Notes: generated by a model from the sequence alone, not told the origin. DNA of 64,000 bases from Aradus depressus (GCA_963662175.1 OY759224.1:32745489-32809488); one strand, 5' to 3'; positions 1 through 9,481 are shown, counted from the first letter of the stretch. Program-made: numbers and translations.

Positions 1-209
1 AATGAATGTTGTGTCCAGAACTACATAAAAAATGTATTGATTTTTCTCAAACAAACTGAAATTAAACAGATGGTCTCTAACGCATTTATATAAACATGAA
101 ACGGATTTCTGATGAAACAAAAAAATCATTCCTGTAGTGACAAAACTTCTATTTACACAAGTTGAGTATAGCAAGCAAAGGCGCGGATACTTTTTAAAAA
201 ATTGAAAAT
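1..209. other. AT-rich DNA, nothing recognised
   Basis: No reading frame, exon or repeat family could be supported in these first bases. The stretch is A/T-rich and ends where a repeat also found near 47.8 kb begins. Confidence 0.5.
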
Positions 210-362
210 AAATTTCTATTTTGGGACCACAAGTCCCCTAAAAATAAACACATACAGAGTCAAAGAGAAAGCAACAATAAAATAAAATATCAGTTAGCGC
301 CAAATAGAAAAAAATATAAATACGATAAATATTTAAATAAACACTTTGGCTAAGTGGAAAAT
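210..362 (-). repeat. CR1/L2-like element, 3' tail part
   Basis: Bases 210-300 resemble 47765-47850: both carry a short inverted motif (GGGACC near AAGTCCCC or GAGGTCCCC), then an A-rich stretch with acatacagagt. Read on the minus strand this looks like the 3' untranslated end of a non-LTR element whose coding remnant lies at 1150-1510. The two parts are separated by a Jockey insertion at 376-1084. Confidence 0.45.
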
Positions 363-375
363 AGACATATAGTAT
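363..375. repeat. Target-site duplication, left (agacatatagtat)
   Basis: The 13-mer agacatatagtat occurs here and again at 1085-1097, exactly bracketing the Jockey fragment. This is the signature of target-primed insertion of a non-LTR element. Confidence 0.85.
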
Positions 376-1084
376 TTATTTATTTACAACGGCATAACAT
401 TTGCCATTAGCAATTGCGATAACTAGTGCAGTGTCAAGTGCGTGGCTACTGCCGAGGTACATGACCGAAGAGGAGCCCAGGCTAGTCCTGGAGCAGGTCC
501 CTCTGCCATATCCGCTTGAAGCATCGTGGTGGATTTGTGGGGAGGTTGTTTGTAGATAATTCTTGTATAAGTGGATTGGCGTGATGGTGGAGTTTGTCGT
601 GAAAATGTTAATAATAATATCGTGTCCTGATAACAGAAGGTACAAATGGGATGTTGAGGTCATTATGTAATGTGAGGTTGGAAACGTAAAATGGTGCATC
701 GGCAATGTGGCGTAGTATGATGGATTGTATTGATTGAAGTCGTATGTTTGATTTTTTGGCTGATCTACAAATTTCGATTCCGTAAGTCCAGATTGGTTTT
801 AGTATAGTGTTGTATATGTGGTTTGTTTTCAAGCGATAATGTCGATCGTCGTCCGATGATTAATTTCAATCGTCCAAATATTCTTTTGAGGTCTAAGAGT
901 TTCATTCTGATGTGAGATCTTCAAGTTAAACGTCTGTCTAAATAAAGTCCTAGATATTGGACAGTGTCAGATGCAGGAATGAGCTGGTTGTTAATGTAAA
1001 CTGGTGGACAAGTGTTGTGTCTGAGAGTGAATGTGGTTTGCAGAGATTTGTCTCTATTAACTTTTATTCTCCATTTGTTGGCCC
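376..1084 (-). pseudogene. 5'-truncated Jockey-type reverse transcriptase remnant
   Basis: The minus strand encodes the C-terminal part of a Jockey-clade reverse transcriptase in several frames. At about 1080-840 it reads WANKWRIKVNRDKS, then VQYLGLYLDRRLT. At 832-608 it reads LKPIWTYGIEI, then QSIQSIILRHIADAPFYVSN and HNDLNIPFV. At about 560-470 a weaker tail resembles the Jockey C-terminus (NPPRCFKRIWQRDLL). Frameshifts and stops show it is dead. The 3' end runs into an (AAATA)-type tail at 376-390. Everything upstream of the thumb region is missing, the usual 5' truncation. Matching 13-bp direct repeats lie on both sides. It inserted into an older CR1/L2-like element. The family differs in sequence from the larger Jockey copy at 12.0-17.6 kb. 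Confidence 0.85.
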
Positions 1085-1097
1085 AGACATATAGTAT
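1085..1097. repeat. Target-site duplication, right (agacatatagtat)
   Basis: Second copy of the 13-mer at 363-375, on the 5' side of the minus-strand Jockey fragment. Confidence 0.85.
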
Positions 1098-1510
1098 AAA
1101 GACAAAAATATATCAATTAAAAAGAGAAGAATGGCCAGGCGGTTTGAAATAATATTAATTTAAGAGAAATAGATGCAATACTAAAATGAAGTGAATAAAA
1201 TAAGAATTGATAGTAAATGTAGGAAAATACAAAGGAAGGCTAATTGGAGGGAGAGGATTGTATGTCGAAGAGGAATTGGAACAGAGAGGATTTGAAGGAA
1301 GCCACGGAAGGAGAGTGACGGAGGTGGGGAGGCAGGGAGTTGCAGAGAGAAGAGGATTGGACAAGGAACGAGTTGTGGAAAGCAGAGGAGCGATGGGAGG
1401 GGATGAAGAGGTCCGAAGGGCGGGATCTGGTGTGTCTTTGGTGGACGGAGGATTTAAATTGGATCATTTGGTTTGGTTATTTGAGCATTTGGAAGAGGAA
1501 GGAACCTAGG
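1098..1510 (-). pseudogene. C-terminal remnant of a CR1/L2-like non-LTR element
   Basis: On the minus strand at 1467-1240 a short frame reads NSLPPHLRHSPSVASFKSSL, followed by FQFLFDI and a stop. A tail of the form WNSLPP-LR-SPS-ASFK-L is characteristic of the C-terminus of many non-LTR reverse transcriptases (CR1, L2, Vingi and relatives). Downstream on the minus strand (1190-1098) the sequence matches 48090-48200, so both loci share a 3' untranslated region. The plus-strand frame through the same bases is a purine-rich shadow. The exact clade cannot be decided from so short a piece. Confidence 0.6.
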
Positions 1511-1750
1511 AAGTAGTTTCGGCGGATGGGATACTTAGGGATCTTGATGGAAAATCAATTCTGAACAAAAAAGTACCAAACATGAGTCTCCAAATACTTC
1601 CCTAACAAGTTGATAGTATAAACACTTTAATAACCCACAATAACATAAATAAAGGGATAAATATCTACAAAATGAAATGAAAAATAGTCGTTATTCTGGG
1701 AAATACATTCCCTAAGAATAATAACATAGGAAATGAACAAAAGAATACAA
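1511..1750. other. Unassigned; weak repeat similarity
   Basis: AT-rich. 1690-1740 weakly resembles the CR1/L2-like tail seen at 210-300 (attctggga, ccctaagaataa). No coding signal seen. Confidence 0.3.
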
Positions 1751-1751
1751 G

Positions 1752-1838
1752 GGCTCATTTCTATTAGAGCGACGAAAGAGGGCTCTGGTGGTAGGGGGAT
1801 ATAGCCCGGGCATGAGTCACAATAACTAACAATGTAGA
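1752..1838 (+). repeat. SINE (tRNA-derived family), 3' body end
   Basis: Contains the family's 3' landmark sequences: a gacgaaagag stretch, ctctggtggtag, and gcccgggcatgagtcac followed by aataactaac. The tRNA-like head is absent, so this is a 5'-truncated copy. Confidence 0.7.
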
Positions 1839-2155
1839 AATCATACTGAGGTAAGTATTAATATAGAATCATGAGAATCCTAGCGCTATCTATAATAAAC
1901 TAATAATAAGGTCAACCTCACATTCCGAAGTATCTTGAGGGTATCTTAGAAGTCACTTCCTATATTGAGTGGTGGGGAGACACAAACGGCGCCACTCCCA
2001 GGAGACGTGTATCCTATCAGTCTCAGGCTACCTGCCAGGAAGGTCGCCCGTCCCTTCAATCTACTGCGTCGCGTCTTGAAATGTAATTAATGTTAAATAA
2101 AAATTTAATAAATTACTTATTTATTTCATAAATTACTAAAAATTTATTAAATTAC
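1839..2155. other. No gene recognised
   Basis: Contains a GC-richer patch around 1970-2080 with no convincing reading frame, then an AT-rich run with repeated taaatta motifs. Nothing supportable. Confidence 0.4.
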
Positions 2156-2400
2156 TTACCTCAACGTGATCAAGATTCTTTCTTCAGCCCGGATGTGTGT
2201 TCCTCTGTCTTATGGATGGAGAAACAATGGCAATCAAGCGTAGGAATGATTCTTTCGTCATTCCGTAGAATGCTACGAACTGGGAATCCGACTTTTCCAG
2301 CTCTTTAGCAGCAACAAATAACCTGCAGTTAACATTCCTTTCGATGGCACCATAATCTTCGGATTTTCCTTTTTCTATAATAATAATAAGCAATCACTTG
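2156..2400 (-). pseudogene. PIF/Harbinger transposase fragment (N-terminal part)
   Basis: The minus strand reads AAKELEKSDSQFVAFYGMTK, then ESFLRLIAIVSPSIRQRNTH and, after a one-base frameshift near 2190, AEERILITLR. This is the pattern of the N-terminal region of HARBI1-like PIF/Harbinger transposases (a short helix, F-x-RM-T-x-E-F, then P-I...T..R..I...E.L..TLR). A good splice donor (GTAAGT) follows LR at 2160-2155, so this may have been an exon. The catalytic DDE region is not visible. The bases at 2400-2585 stay open on the minus strand but resemble nothing I know. Confidence 0.6.
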
Positions 2401-2805
2401 AAGAATCTTCACATGGTGAACAACTCAGCTTCTTGCCACGGCTAGAGGCAGACTGAAGAGATCCAAGTCGCTGCACAGTTTCCTCAGTGTGAGGAAAAAA
2501 GTTTCCTATGGGTATCATACCCCCAGGCAACACAAATTGATGATACTTGAGTATCCGTCGCGACTCTTGGGAATTGCCCAATGTGAGGTCACGAGTACAT
2601 AAAATGATTTACTTATCAATCAAGAAATAATGCCCAATTAAACGGGAATTTTTCTGTTATACTTGATCAGTTTCTTGATTAACCTGAGGCTTGTAGTTTT
2701 TTCATTTGACATCATTAATTTTTCGAAAAACTCATGTTTTTCCATGATTAATGTTTGAAAGTTATTAGACAATTATTTTTCAACGGTTGAAAACTTTAAC
2801 TATGA

Positions 2806-2905
2806 GTTAGTTAGGTCGAGGTTATATTGCCTACTACCAGGGCGCTCTTCCGTCGCTCTGGTGGACGAGCCCGACGCTCGAGTTTTATATTTTGCCTATT
2901 TCGGT
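2806..2905 (-). repeat. SINE body fragment
   Basis: Minus-strand copy of the tRNA-derived SINE body. It shares the gcctactaccag-gcgctctt-cgtc-ctctggtgga segment and the gagcccgac segment with the full copy at 50826-51178. Truncated on both sides. Confidence 0.75.
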
Positions 2906-2929
2906 TCATTCATCTAGGCAAACCGTCGA

Positions 2930-3060
2930 CTGGTTTTGGAGGGGGAGGGGAAAGGTAATAGATTAATTCGTTCTGGGGAAGTACTCTGTTGGTGATACAC
3001 CTACTTTTTTTTTCTAGGCTAGGATAGGTTGTTCTATACGAAAACAAAACTCTCTCCAGG
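2930..3060 (+). repeat. Family B repeat, terminal part
   Basis: Matches the 3' end of family B: the ccgtcgactggttttggagg segment, attaattcgttctggggaagta, and a ggtgat-cacc stem followed by a T-run. Only this end is present. Confidence 0.7.
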
Positions 3061-3295
3061 ACGGGATTCAAACCCTCAACCATGGTAAGAGCATGCGCAT
3101 TCGACTAAAGCCCAACTAAGACCCCTTATGTTGAAGTAAAATCCATAAAATCTTATTTTTTATTTCCTAAAATTTTTATTTGAATTTTTTTTTTATTAAT
3201 ACACTGGTAACCATATTTGCAAAAATAGTATCCCATGCCCTTCAACTGGATGGCTCAACTTGGAAGTTACCTTCTAGGATTGGCGCGGAAGACGT

Positions 3296-3515
3296 ATGAG
3301 CTAGTCGAGGTCATATCGCCTACTACCTGAGCGCGCTTACGTCACTCTGGTGGACATGAGCCGACTCTACTATGAGAGTCGTAAATTTTGCATACCTTAA
3401 ACTTTTATTCACTTAGGGTAGGGGTCGTTAACGAGTAATTGACATCATACAGGCTCGGGACCATCGCGAATTAACGTCCCATCCGAAGAAAGGCGTGCTC
3501 ACGGTTTTTTCACGT
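3296..3515 (-). repeat. SINE, long body copy
   Basis: Minus-strand SINE body running from the 3' landmark (gcctactacctgagcgc) through gtaggggtcgttaacgagta, catacaggctcgggaccatcgc and cgtcccatccgaag to aggcgtgctc. The tRNA-like head is missing. Confidence 0.8.
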
Positions 3516-4141
3516 TATTCTATCTGTTTTATCTCCTTATTCTATCTTGGTACAATGTTATGAGCTTTAACTAGCTTAGATGCTAAAAGCTGAATAATTT
3601 AAAGACTATTTAATAACATTGTGATACTTATACCCAAGTCGATCAATTTTATTCGATTAATGAATAAGAAGAAGGGGATCTCTTAAATATATTTCCTTTT
3701 GGAAGAAGGCTGACAAAAAAATAACTGTTATCGATCGAACTTTATTTCGTATAACTACATATTTACAAAGATTCGCTAATTGAATGTGGAATCCTATGTT
3801 ATGTATCATGTTATAGGCAATATCATCGATTATTTTAAATATTTCAAATAGAATCGCATAACATTTCATTCATTGATAACAATAATCAGAAAAACACAAC
3901 TTGTGAATAAATTATTATAGTATTTTAATTATATACAATCGTTATATATTGTACAATATACTTATATATTTTTTGGTTTTGTTTAATGCACGACTAAAGA
4001 GAAACAATATGCTGACCAATGAAAGGGTCAACAAATGGCAAAAAGTATATATATCACTCATCAACTGGAGGGGAGTGAAGGCGAGTTCAGGCGGGCGAGT
4101 AGGACCGCATCATACCCTGAAGTCTGTCTCTAGAGGATAGG
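3516..4141. other. AT-rich, nothing recognised
   Basis: Short open frames exist on both strands (for example minus 3869-3657) but none carries a domain, splice pattern or compositional sign of coding. 3880-3970 is especially AT-rich. Confidence 0.4.
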
Positions 4142-4492
4142 AAACAGTAGAGAGAGGCGAGACCAAGACCGACAGCGCCTCCGATACCGCATCTGCGCAG
4201 ACCACCTAAAATGCCCAGTTACGCATTAACAAAGAGTAGAGAGAGGCGAGGCCAAGACCGACAGCGCCTCCGATACCGCATCTGCGCAGACCACCTGAAA
4301 TGTCCAGTAACGCATTAACAAACAGTAGAGAGAGGCGAGGCCAAGACTGACAGCGCCTCCGATACCGCATCTGCGCAGACCACCTAAAATGTCCAGTAAC
4401 GCATTAACAAACAGTAGAGAGAGGCGAGGCCAAGACCGACAGCGCCTCCGATACCGCATCTGCGCAGACCGCCTGAAATGTCCAGTAACAAA
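4142..4492 (+). repeat. Tandem repeat, four units of 89 bp
   Basis: The phrase aaacagtagagagaggcgag (with small changes) starts at 4142, 4231, 4320 and 4409, a spacing of exactly 89 bp. Each unit then contains a GC-rich block gacagcgcctccgataccgc, and gtccagtaacgcattaac closes it. The last unit is cut short at about 4492. Units differ by a few single bases. Because 89 is not a multiple of three, the open minus-strand frame across it repeats the same peptide in changing frames and is not a gene. Confidence 0.95.
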
Positions 4493-4604
4493 CATGTTTA
4501 GGGTCAAAACCTTCTCCACATTGTATTGATACAATATTTATCAGCTGCATAGTAATATTTAAGAAATAATAATTCTGCCTTTGCCATGATTTCTATTCCA
4601 AAGA

Positions 4605-5085
4605 AGGTTCAAGTAAGCCCTTCACGGGGCCAGAACTAGAAATATCCCACGAGGCATACCCGGGTTTAAAACTGGACTAGAGATCTTTTGGAGCAGTCAT
4701 GGAGAGAAAAAATCACATGGAGACAGTCGAAGATGTTCCAAGGAAAAACCCAAATCCAAGGTGTTGAATGATGGGATCCTGAACCTCAAAAGGAAAGAAC
4801 TTCGGCAATTAACTGGAGTTCTCACAGAACACGGCCCGTTCAATGGATCAACAACACTGTAGGAGTCAAGGACAGTCCTACCTGTGACAGATGTGGAGAA
4901 GAGATGGCGGCACACTTCCTGGGTATATGCTCGGACGAGATTCCACATTTTCGGTAAAGATGTAATCATAGAGGGCTTTAGAAGACTGGATCACGGGAGC
5001 ATTCTCAGGTTCGTTAAAGAAACTGGGAGACTGAGTACTTAATGATGGACTTTGTTTAGGTGGTATAAACATACAGGTAACAAAG
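4605..5085 (+). pseudogene. LOA-like non-LTR element, RNase H tail and C-terminal zinc-knuckle region
   Basis: The plus strand, in shifting frames, first gives FTGPELEISHEAYPGLKLD, which resembles the end of the RNase H domain of LOA/Lian-type retrotransposons. It then gives LNLKRKELRQLTGVLTEHGP, next DSPTCDRCGEEMAAHFLG, a Cys-Cys-His pattern, and finally IIEGFRRLDHGSILRFVKET followed by GRL. The order (RNase H end, an R-x-L-TG-L-T-H-G segment, a C-x2-C-GEE cluster and an IL-F-x-x-TG-L end) is typical of the C-terminus of non-LTR elements that carry RNase H. Several frameshifts and stops are present. The upstream reverse transcriptase is missing. Confidence 0.65.
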
Positions 5086-5394
5086 TAAGATGGAAGCCCA
5101 GCGTATTAAGGGAAGGGATAAGAGCATTGGATGCTTAGGTCCCTAGGTGTAAAAACAATTCCTCGGGCGAAGTAGTTATGTATTTACCGCAGATAACATT
5201 GTTGTGAAGTGACAGCTCTAGTACCGATTGGAGAGATGGCATTTCCTACTAGATCTGAGACACAGTACCTACAAGAAAGATACTCCGAATAACATCCACC
5301 CAGGATGCCTACCACTACCTCATAGTGTCCGAGAGCAATATGTACTGTGAGTACCAGAATGATGACAATCAGACACCTATTGATTTTTAGCCAA
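5086..5394. other. Unassigned, possibly the same element's 3' tail
   Basis: No recognisable coding sequence. It lies between the LOA-like C-terminus and family B, so it may be retrotransposon 3' untranslated sequence, but there is no second copy here to confirm this. Confidence 0.3.
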
Positions 5395-5815
5395 ATAGAC
5401 AAATTCGAGGAGGAGATTAAGAGGGAGGCTTAACACAAAAACTTTAATGACTGCCATTATAATGAATGTATTGTTACGAATATTCATATATAAATTCAAA
5501 ACCCTCTAAGAACGACACCTATTAATTTTCAGCGGAATCAGACGAAGGATCAGAGAGCTCAACACAAAAGTCTCAATAAATTCAGATGTAATTGAATGTA
5601 TCGACATAATTTATATTTAAATTCAAAACCACATAGGGGTGGTCACCCGGCCGAGGGAGGGGGAGATCAGAGAAGAGGGGTTCGACTTACAATACCCTAA
5701 TAATTACCGATGTAATGAATGGATCGACACAAAATTTATTATGGGGATTCAGATTAATATTGAGTTTTAGCCCAAAAGATGAGGGAGAGCGAAAACGTAA
5801 CTACTTACTTCATTT
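5360..5815 (+). repeat. Family B repeat with four internal modules
   Basis: Shows the modular build of family B. A module of about 120-170 bp is repeated around 5360, 5450, 5560 and 5700. Each holds a variant of aatgaatgtatcgacacaaa, a segment like ttcaaaaccctctaagaacg, and gattttcagccaaat followed by a purine-rich block. Modules have drifted from each other but keep the order. Confidence 0.7.
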
Positions 5816-5954
5816 TTTGATGAATTAATATTTTTTGGGGACCTTTTTCCTACCAAATGTAACGTTTCTACATTCTGTAAATAATATTTGAAGTTATTCC
5901 CCCTTATGTAGGTAAGAAACTAAGTTCCGTTTGCTTTTCTAAAAAGATCGTGCC

Positions 5955-6436
5955 AAAGGAAACGTTAACTACTCTAGATTACGCCTATTTCCATTCCATA
6001 ATTAGTAACGGTTTAATATTGGGCCGCATGTAGCTCGAGTATTAATATTTTCAGACTTCAAAAAGAAAAAGCATTAAGAATTATAAACAATATTACGCAA
6101 AGAACAAGCTGCAGAGAAATATTTAAACAACTTAACATCCTGCCGTTGCCATCGCTGTTTATAATCGAAACATTAATGGTTATTAGGAAAAATAAAAATA
6201 TTTTCCCTCTCAACAATACTAGTCATGATTACGATACCAGGAAGATAGAAGACTTTCGAATAACTAAACATTGCTCTTCTCTTTTTGAAAAAAGTCTAAC
6301 TCATAAAGGAATTAATTTATTTAATGCCCTTCCCCACTTCTTGAAGTCAATAGATACAATAAAAAAATTTAAATTACAACTAAAAATGTTCATGTTAGAG
6401 GAAACCCTCCAATGTACGTTACGGTATTATTTATAG
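5955..6436 (+). pseudogene. Non-LTR reverse transcriptase C-terminal remnant (CR1/RTE-like)
   Basis: The plus strand gives YFHSIISNGLIL, then KALRIINNITQRTSCREIFK, then QLNILPLPSLFIIETLMVIR, a basic/Asn-rich spacer, DYDTRK, HCSSLFEKSLTHKGINLFNA and LPHFLKS. The combination Y-HS-IMSYGI, QK-A-R-I, R-SCRE-F, LPS-YI-E and H-S-FEKS---GI-L-N-LP is the C-terminal region of a widespread class of insect non-LTR reverse transcriptases. Two early stops and frame changes (5990-6070) show decay. The last 96 codons are still open. Confidence 0.7.
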
Positions 6437-6535
6437 ATCATTTATACACTTATAATTTTTTATTTATTCATTTATATATGCCAAATTGAAATAAGTCTTT
6501 TAAAAAATCTACTTAATAACCATGTGTATACTCAC
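6437..6535 (-). other. Tim23 intron sequence (3' neighbour of exon 3)
   Basis: Starts on the minus strand with a good donor, GTGAGT at 6535-6530. It is the proximal part of an intron whose acceptor was not located. Confidence 0.5.
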
Positions 6536-6705
6536 TCGTTGATTTGTACAAGATGCCTGTTGCGGTGGCAGCTGTCATGGTGTTAAGTTCGTCATCTGCC
6601 CCCCTGGCGTAGGAGAGAATGACACCAAAACCGCTGTACATAACAGCTAGTACACCCAGCGTGTTGGCATTGGCTGCTCCCTGCTTCATCACGTGGTTCA
6701 GCAGT
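6536..6705 (-). CDS. Tim23: Tim23 exon 3
   Basis: Encodes LLNHVMKQGAANANTLGVLA, then VMYSGFGVILSYARGADDEL and NTMTAATATGILYKST. Established family knowledge: TIM23 is the channel-forming subunit of the inner-membrane presequence translocase, a Tim17/Tim22/Tim23 family member with four membrane helices. This exon covers the second helix, the conserved loop (R-G-DDE-N) and the start of the third helix. The acceptor is cgcag at 6710-6706. The first base completes a Gln codon begun by exon 2, and the exon ends in phase 1 before GTGAGT. The fourth helix and C-terminus (roughly the last 40-50 residues) are not visible in this window. Confidence 0.93.
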
Positions 6706-6794
6706 CTGCGAAGCAAAGGTACACATATATAAGCAAATATCATCACATGTAAATGAATATGTGTGTCTCATCATATATATGAATTCCCGGGAAG

Positions 6795-6935
6795 TCATAC
6801 AATCTGTCAGAAATTCAAAGTTTTTCGAATTTTTACCGGAAGATCATGTTTTCTGACACAACCTGATTCAAAAAATGAAAAAAGAAAAATTATTTCTGCT
6901 TGTGAACACAATAACTCTCCCAGGTTGTGAAATAA
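6795..6935 (+). repeat. Degenerate family B fragment in Tim23 intron
   Basis: Weak matches in order: gtcatacaatctgtcagaaa, tcatgttttctgaca and gtgaacacaataactctcc correspond to the 5' part of family B (compare 20870-20990). Confidence 0.5.
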
Positions 6936-6944
6936 GATGTAGTC

Positions 6945-7035
6945 TGACCACTAACAGATTTTTATTAGTATTAGCTAGCCGGCTTTCGGGGTGCCCTCAT
7001 CATCAGGCAGTCTACAAAAAAAACCATCCTTAAGC
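6945..7035 (-). repeat. Possible Penelope/LINE-type 3' tail
   Basis: On the minus strand: a short phrase ctgatgatgagggcacccc followed by gaaagccggctagctaatac. A self-complementary segment of the form GATGATG-GGCACCCC-GAAAGC shortly after a stop is often seen at the ends of Penelope-like or other retroelements. No coding part was found, so this is only a suggestion. Confidence 0.25.
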
Positions 7036-8182
7036 AACAAAACTGTTGGTAACAATTATAAAATATAAAGGCAACAAAGATTTAAATAAATATAAATACA
7101 TTTTATTTAAAAAAAGTAACAAAAAATAAAGAGTTTGAAATAACAATACCTGAAAAAATAAATTTTTTTGAAATTAACGTAATTAAAATATTTTAGTAAA
7201 TAAAATTTAAAATGTTTTATAATAAAAATAAACTATAAATAAATAAAACCATCTAAAAACTTGTAACAATTTAAAATTTCATGGATGGGGACAGATAAGT
7301 TATTCCTGTCCCCCAAAATACAAATTATGCTATTACAGTTCATATTATTTTATACAATGCTACCCAATTACAAACATCAATTTCGAACTGTACTTCCAAA
7401 TTTGTATAATTTTTGTTATTAAAAATCGAATTGGAGAGATTTGAAATTGCTGGCCCATACATCAGTACTTTTCTCAATTCTTCAGTTGAACATCTCGACT
7501 GAATTAGAAAAAAAAAATCTCTATATAAACATTAGAATTTTCTATTGTATTTGTAGTCAATAAAAACAATAATATGGGGCATTGACGAGCTCTATAGATA
7601 CAAAAGTGCACTAGTGTATTGAGAAATAGTTATTTTTAACAAAATTTTTCAAGTTTTGATTTTAGTTTCAATGGGAAATAGAAAATTTACTTTACACATT
7701 CCAATCTAAATCAAGATCTATTATGTTTATTTCGATTTTATTTACGCTCATTTTGCTGAAAATGGATCAGTGTTCCAAACCACCCCATGTAAAATATAGT
7801 CCCTTGATCCGTTCAAGATAATAATGAAAAAATAATAATAATAATCTGAGCTAAATTTAGTCCTGGATGCGCAATATGTTATAAATAGTAATATTATGAC
7901 TATCAAGTTATAAATCCTACCTTTAATTATTTATTATTTCAAGTTTTGGTTGTTTGGCAATTTATTATAGTGCTATAACAATTTTTCACAAAAATAATTA
8001 CATAACTGAATTTAATAAAAGGCTTAACGTTCGAAAATGTGAGTCATGATAAGCCTGAAAATATAAATATTACTGAATACTCTTTTTTGATTGAAGTATC
8101 AAATGAGAGAGAAAAAACACGAGTACAGGACTTCACAATGAATAAATATCAATAGAAATGTTTAAATAAATGAAAAACATAC

Positions 8183-8426
8183 TGTGTTCTCCTAAGTTTT
8201 CCGGTTTGTCCTTCAAGTGTGGTTTGTTTGAGACCATTGTAGAGCCCTGTCAGGCCTCCGAGGGCTGCGCCGACCATGCATGATGCTCCTATTTGTCCGA
8301 AAGCCAATTCAAATCTTCCTCGTTGTTTAGCCGCTCCCTCAGGGAATATGAATTCAGGTTTTGGTAAATAGTCTGTGTCGAAATTTAAATAGGGTGATTT
8401 AGCGACAAAACTTTGTTTGGGTTGTA
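8183..8426 (-). CDS. Tim23: Tim23 exon 2
   Basis: Encodes QPKQSFVAKSPYLNFDTDYL, then PKPEFIFPEGAAKQRGRFEL, then AFGQIGASCMVGAALGGLTG, then LYNGLKQTTLEGQTGKLRRT. The SPYLNFD-YLP motif, the FIFPEGA-KQRGRFE segment and the Gly-rich first membrane helix ending LYNGL are diagnostic for metazoan TIM23. The acceptor is tacag at 8431-8427. The exon begins in phase 1 (two bases finish a Leu codon from exon 1) and ends in phase 2 before GTATGT. All three visible exons join without a frameshift, so this looks like a working gene. Confidence 0.95.
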
Positions 8427-8529
8427 CTGTAACATTCGTAAAAAAAAAAACAGGGGGATTAATACATATAATCAATATTTATACAAAAAAAAGTATTTTA
8501 TCTGAGAAGTATATAAACAATATAGTTAC
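8427..8529 (-). other. Tim23: Tim23 intron 1 (103 bp)
   Basis: Starts GTAACT on the minus strand and ends with a T-rich tract and acag. The phase agrees with exons 1 and 2. Confidence 0.7.
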
Positions 8530-8581
8530 AAATAGATTTTAAAGGAGTATCTGAATCTGCAAAACTCGGAGGGTTATCCAT
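8530..8581 (-). CDS. Tim23: Tim23 exon 1 with start codon
   Basis: ATG at 8581-8579 opens MDNPPSFADSDTPLKSI, and the exon ends one base into a codon, exactly the phase exon 2 needs. The joined protein would read ...DTPLKSI-L-QPKQSFVAKS..., a plausible hydrophilic N-terminus for TIM23, which faces the intermembrane space. An in-frame TGA lies 13 codons upstream on the minus strand, so translation cannot start earlier in this exon. The donor GTAACT is not ideal. I prefer this start to the candidate at 10855-10935, which is in the wrong phase. Confidence 0.72.
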
Positions 8582-8915
8582 TCTAATGAACAACAGAGAT
8601 AATAAAGAATAATATAACCTTCACTTATCGACATGCGTAGAAAATTTCATCATTGTCAGTGTTGCCATTGTGATTTCTATGCACAGAATAATTCGTTATT
8701 TTTCATTTTATAAGCATGCATAAATGAATTTGTACTTAAAAGCTAATGTTGATAGCTTTTTATTGTTCATCAAAGTCCATGTTTTATGTGTCGTTTAGAT
8801 GTATTCAATGAGGGGGGGGGGGGGCGTTTAATTGAATTGATGTATGTGAAATGAGACCTATTGAGATATCATATGATATAGTCAAAATCATTCCAGTATA
8901 AAATAATAAATTCCC

Positions 8916-8946
<31 letters not shown>

Positions 8947-9481
8947 GTATGCGGTTTTTTAAATTTTATATGCAGCCTTGATTTGTATAATTTTGGCTAA
9001 TGAAACGTTATACAATCTAATAACCACTGTTGTTTTAATATTAGGTAGGTAAAATATTATATTATATTTTTCCATGTTGAAATCCATTGTTAAAGCCACC
9101 TGGGTAGTTACAATCTGCGCCATCACACAGCCTCATGGAGTTGTTTCATAATTTTATGTAACTTTTACAGTTTGTCCCCTATTTTTATTTAATTATAAAT
9201 TTTTATACAATAATATACATTTTAGCAATTTTATGTAAATAATAAAGTATACCTGGGCCAAAAAATAATTTTCTGTAAAGAAGTTGCACAATATAAGACG
9301 CGTAAAAAGTGATTCACAGCTGCCATTACTGATACTTTTCCTCAATTTACCCACTCTTTTTTTTTTTTTACTTTTGCTTTTTGTCGGAAGAACCTGAACT
9401 GCTTAACTAAGGGGACCGACGGGCAGATGGACATTTTATTCTAATCAGATAAATTGAGGAAAAGTACCATATAATATATAA
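8582..9481. other. Upstream of Tim23; homopolymer runs, no gene
   Basis: The promoter region of Tim23 should lie just right of 8581, but no clear TATA box or initiator stands out. A G-run at 8812-8824 and a C-run of about 26 at 8911-8936 occur. The rest is AT-rich with no supported gene. Confidence 0.5.
8911..8945. repeat. Poly-C then poly-A homopolymer
   Basis: An uninterrupted run of about 26 C followed directly by about 10 A. Length in such runs is unreliable in most sequencing data. Confidence 0.9.

Larger units (their letters stand above)
6706..8182 (-). other. Tim23: Tim23 intron 2 with repeat debris
   Basis: An intron of 1477 bp bounded by GTATGT at 8182-8177 and an AG acceptor at 6707-6706. 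It contains a degenerate family B piece (about 6795-6935), a possible retroelement tail (6945-7030) and long AT-rich stretches. Confidence 0.85.

Noticed and set aside
1207..1509. 100-codon plus-strand ORF rich in Gly/Arg/Glu
   Set aside because: It is the antisense shadow of a non-LTR C-terminal remnant on the minus strand.
4226..4534. 102-codon minus ORF with repeated peptide
   Set aside because: It is a read-through of an 89-bp tandem repeat, and the frame changes between units.
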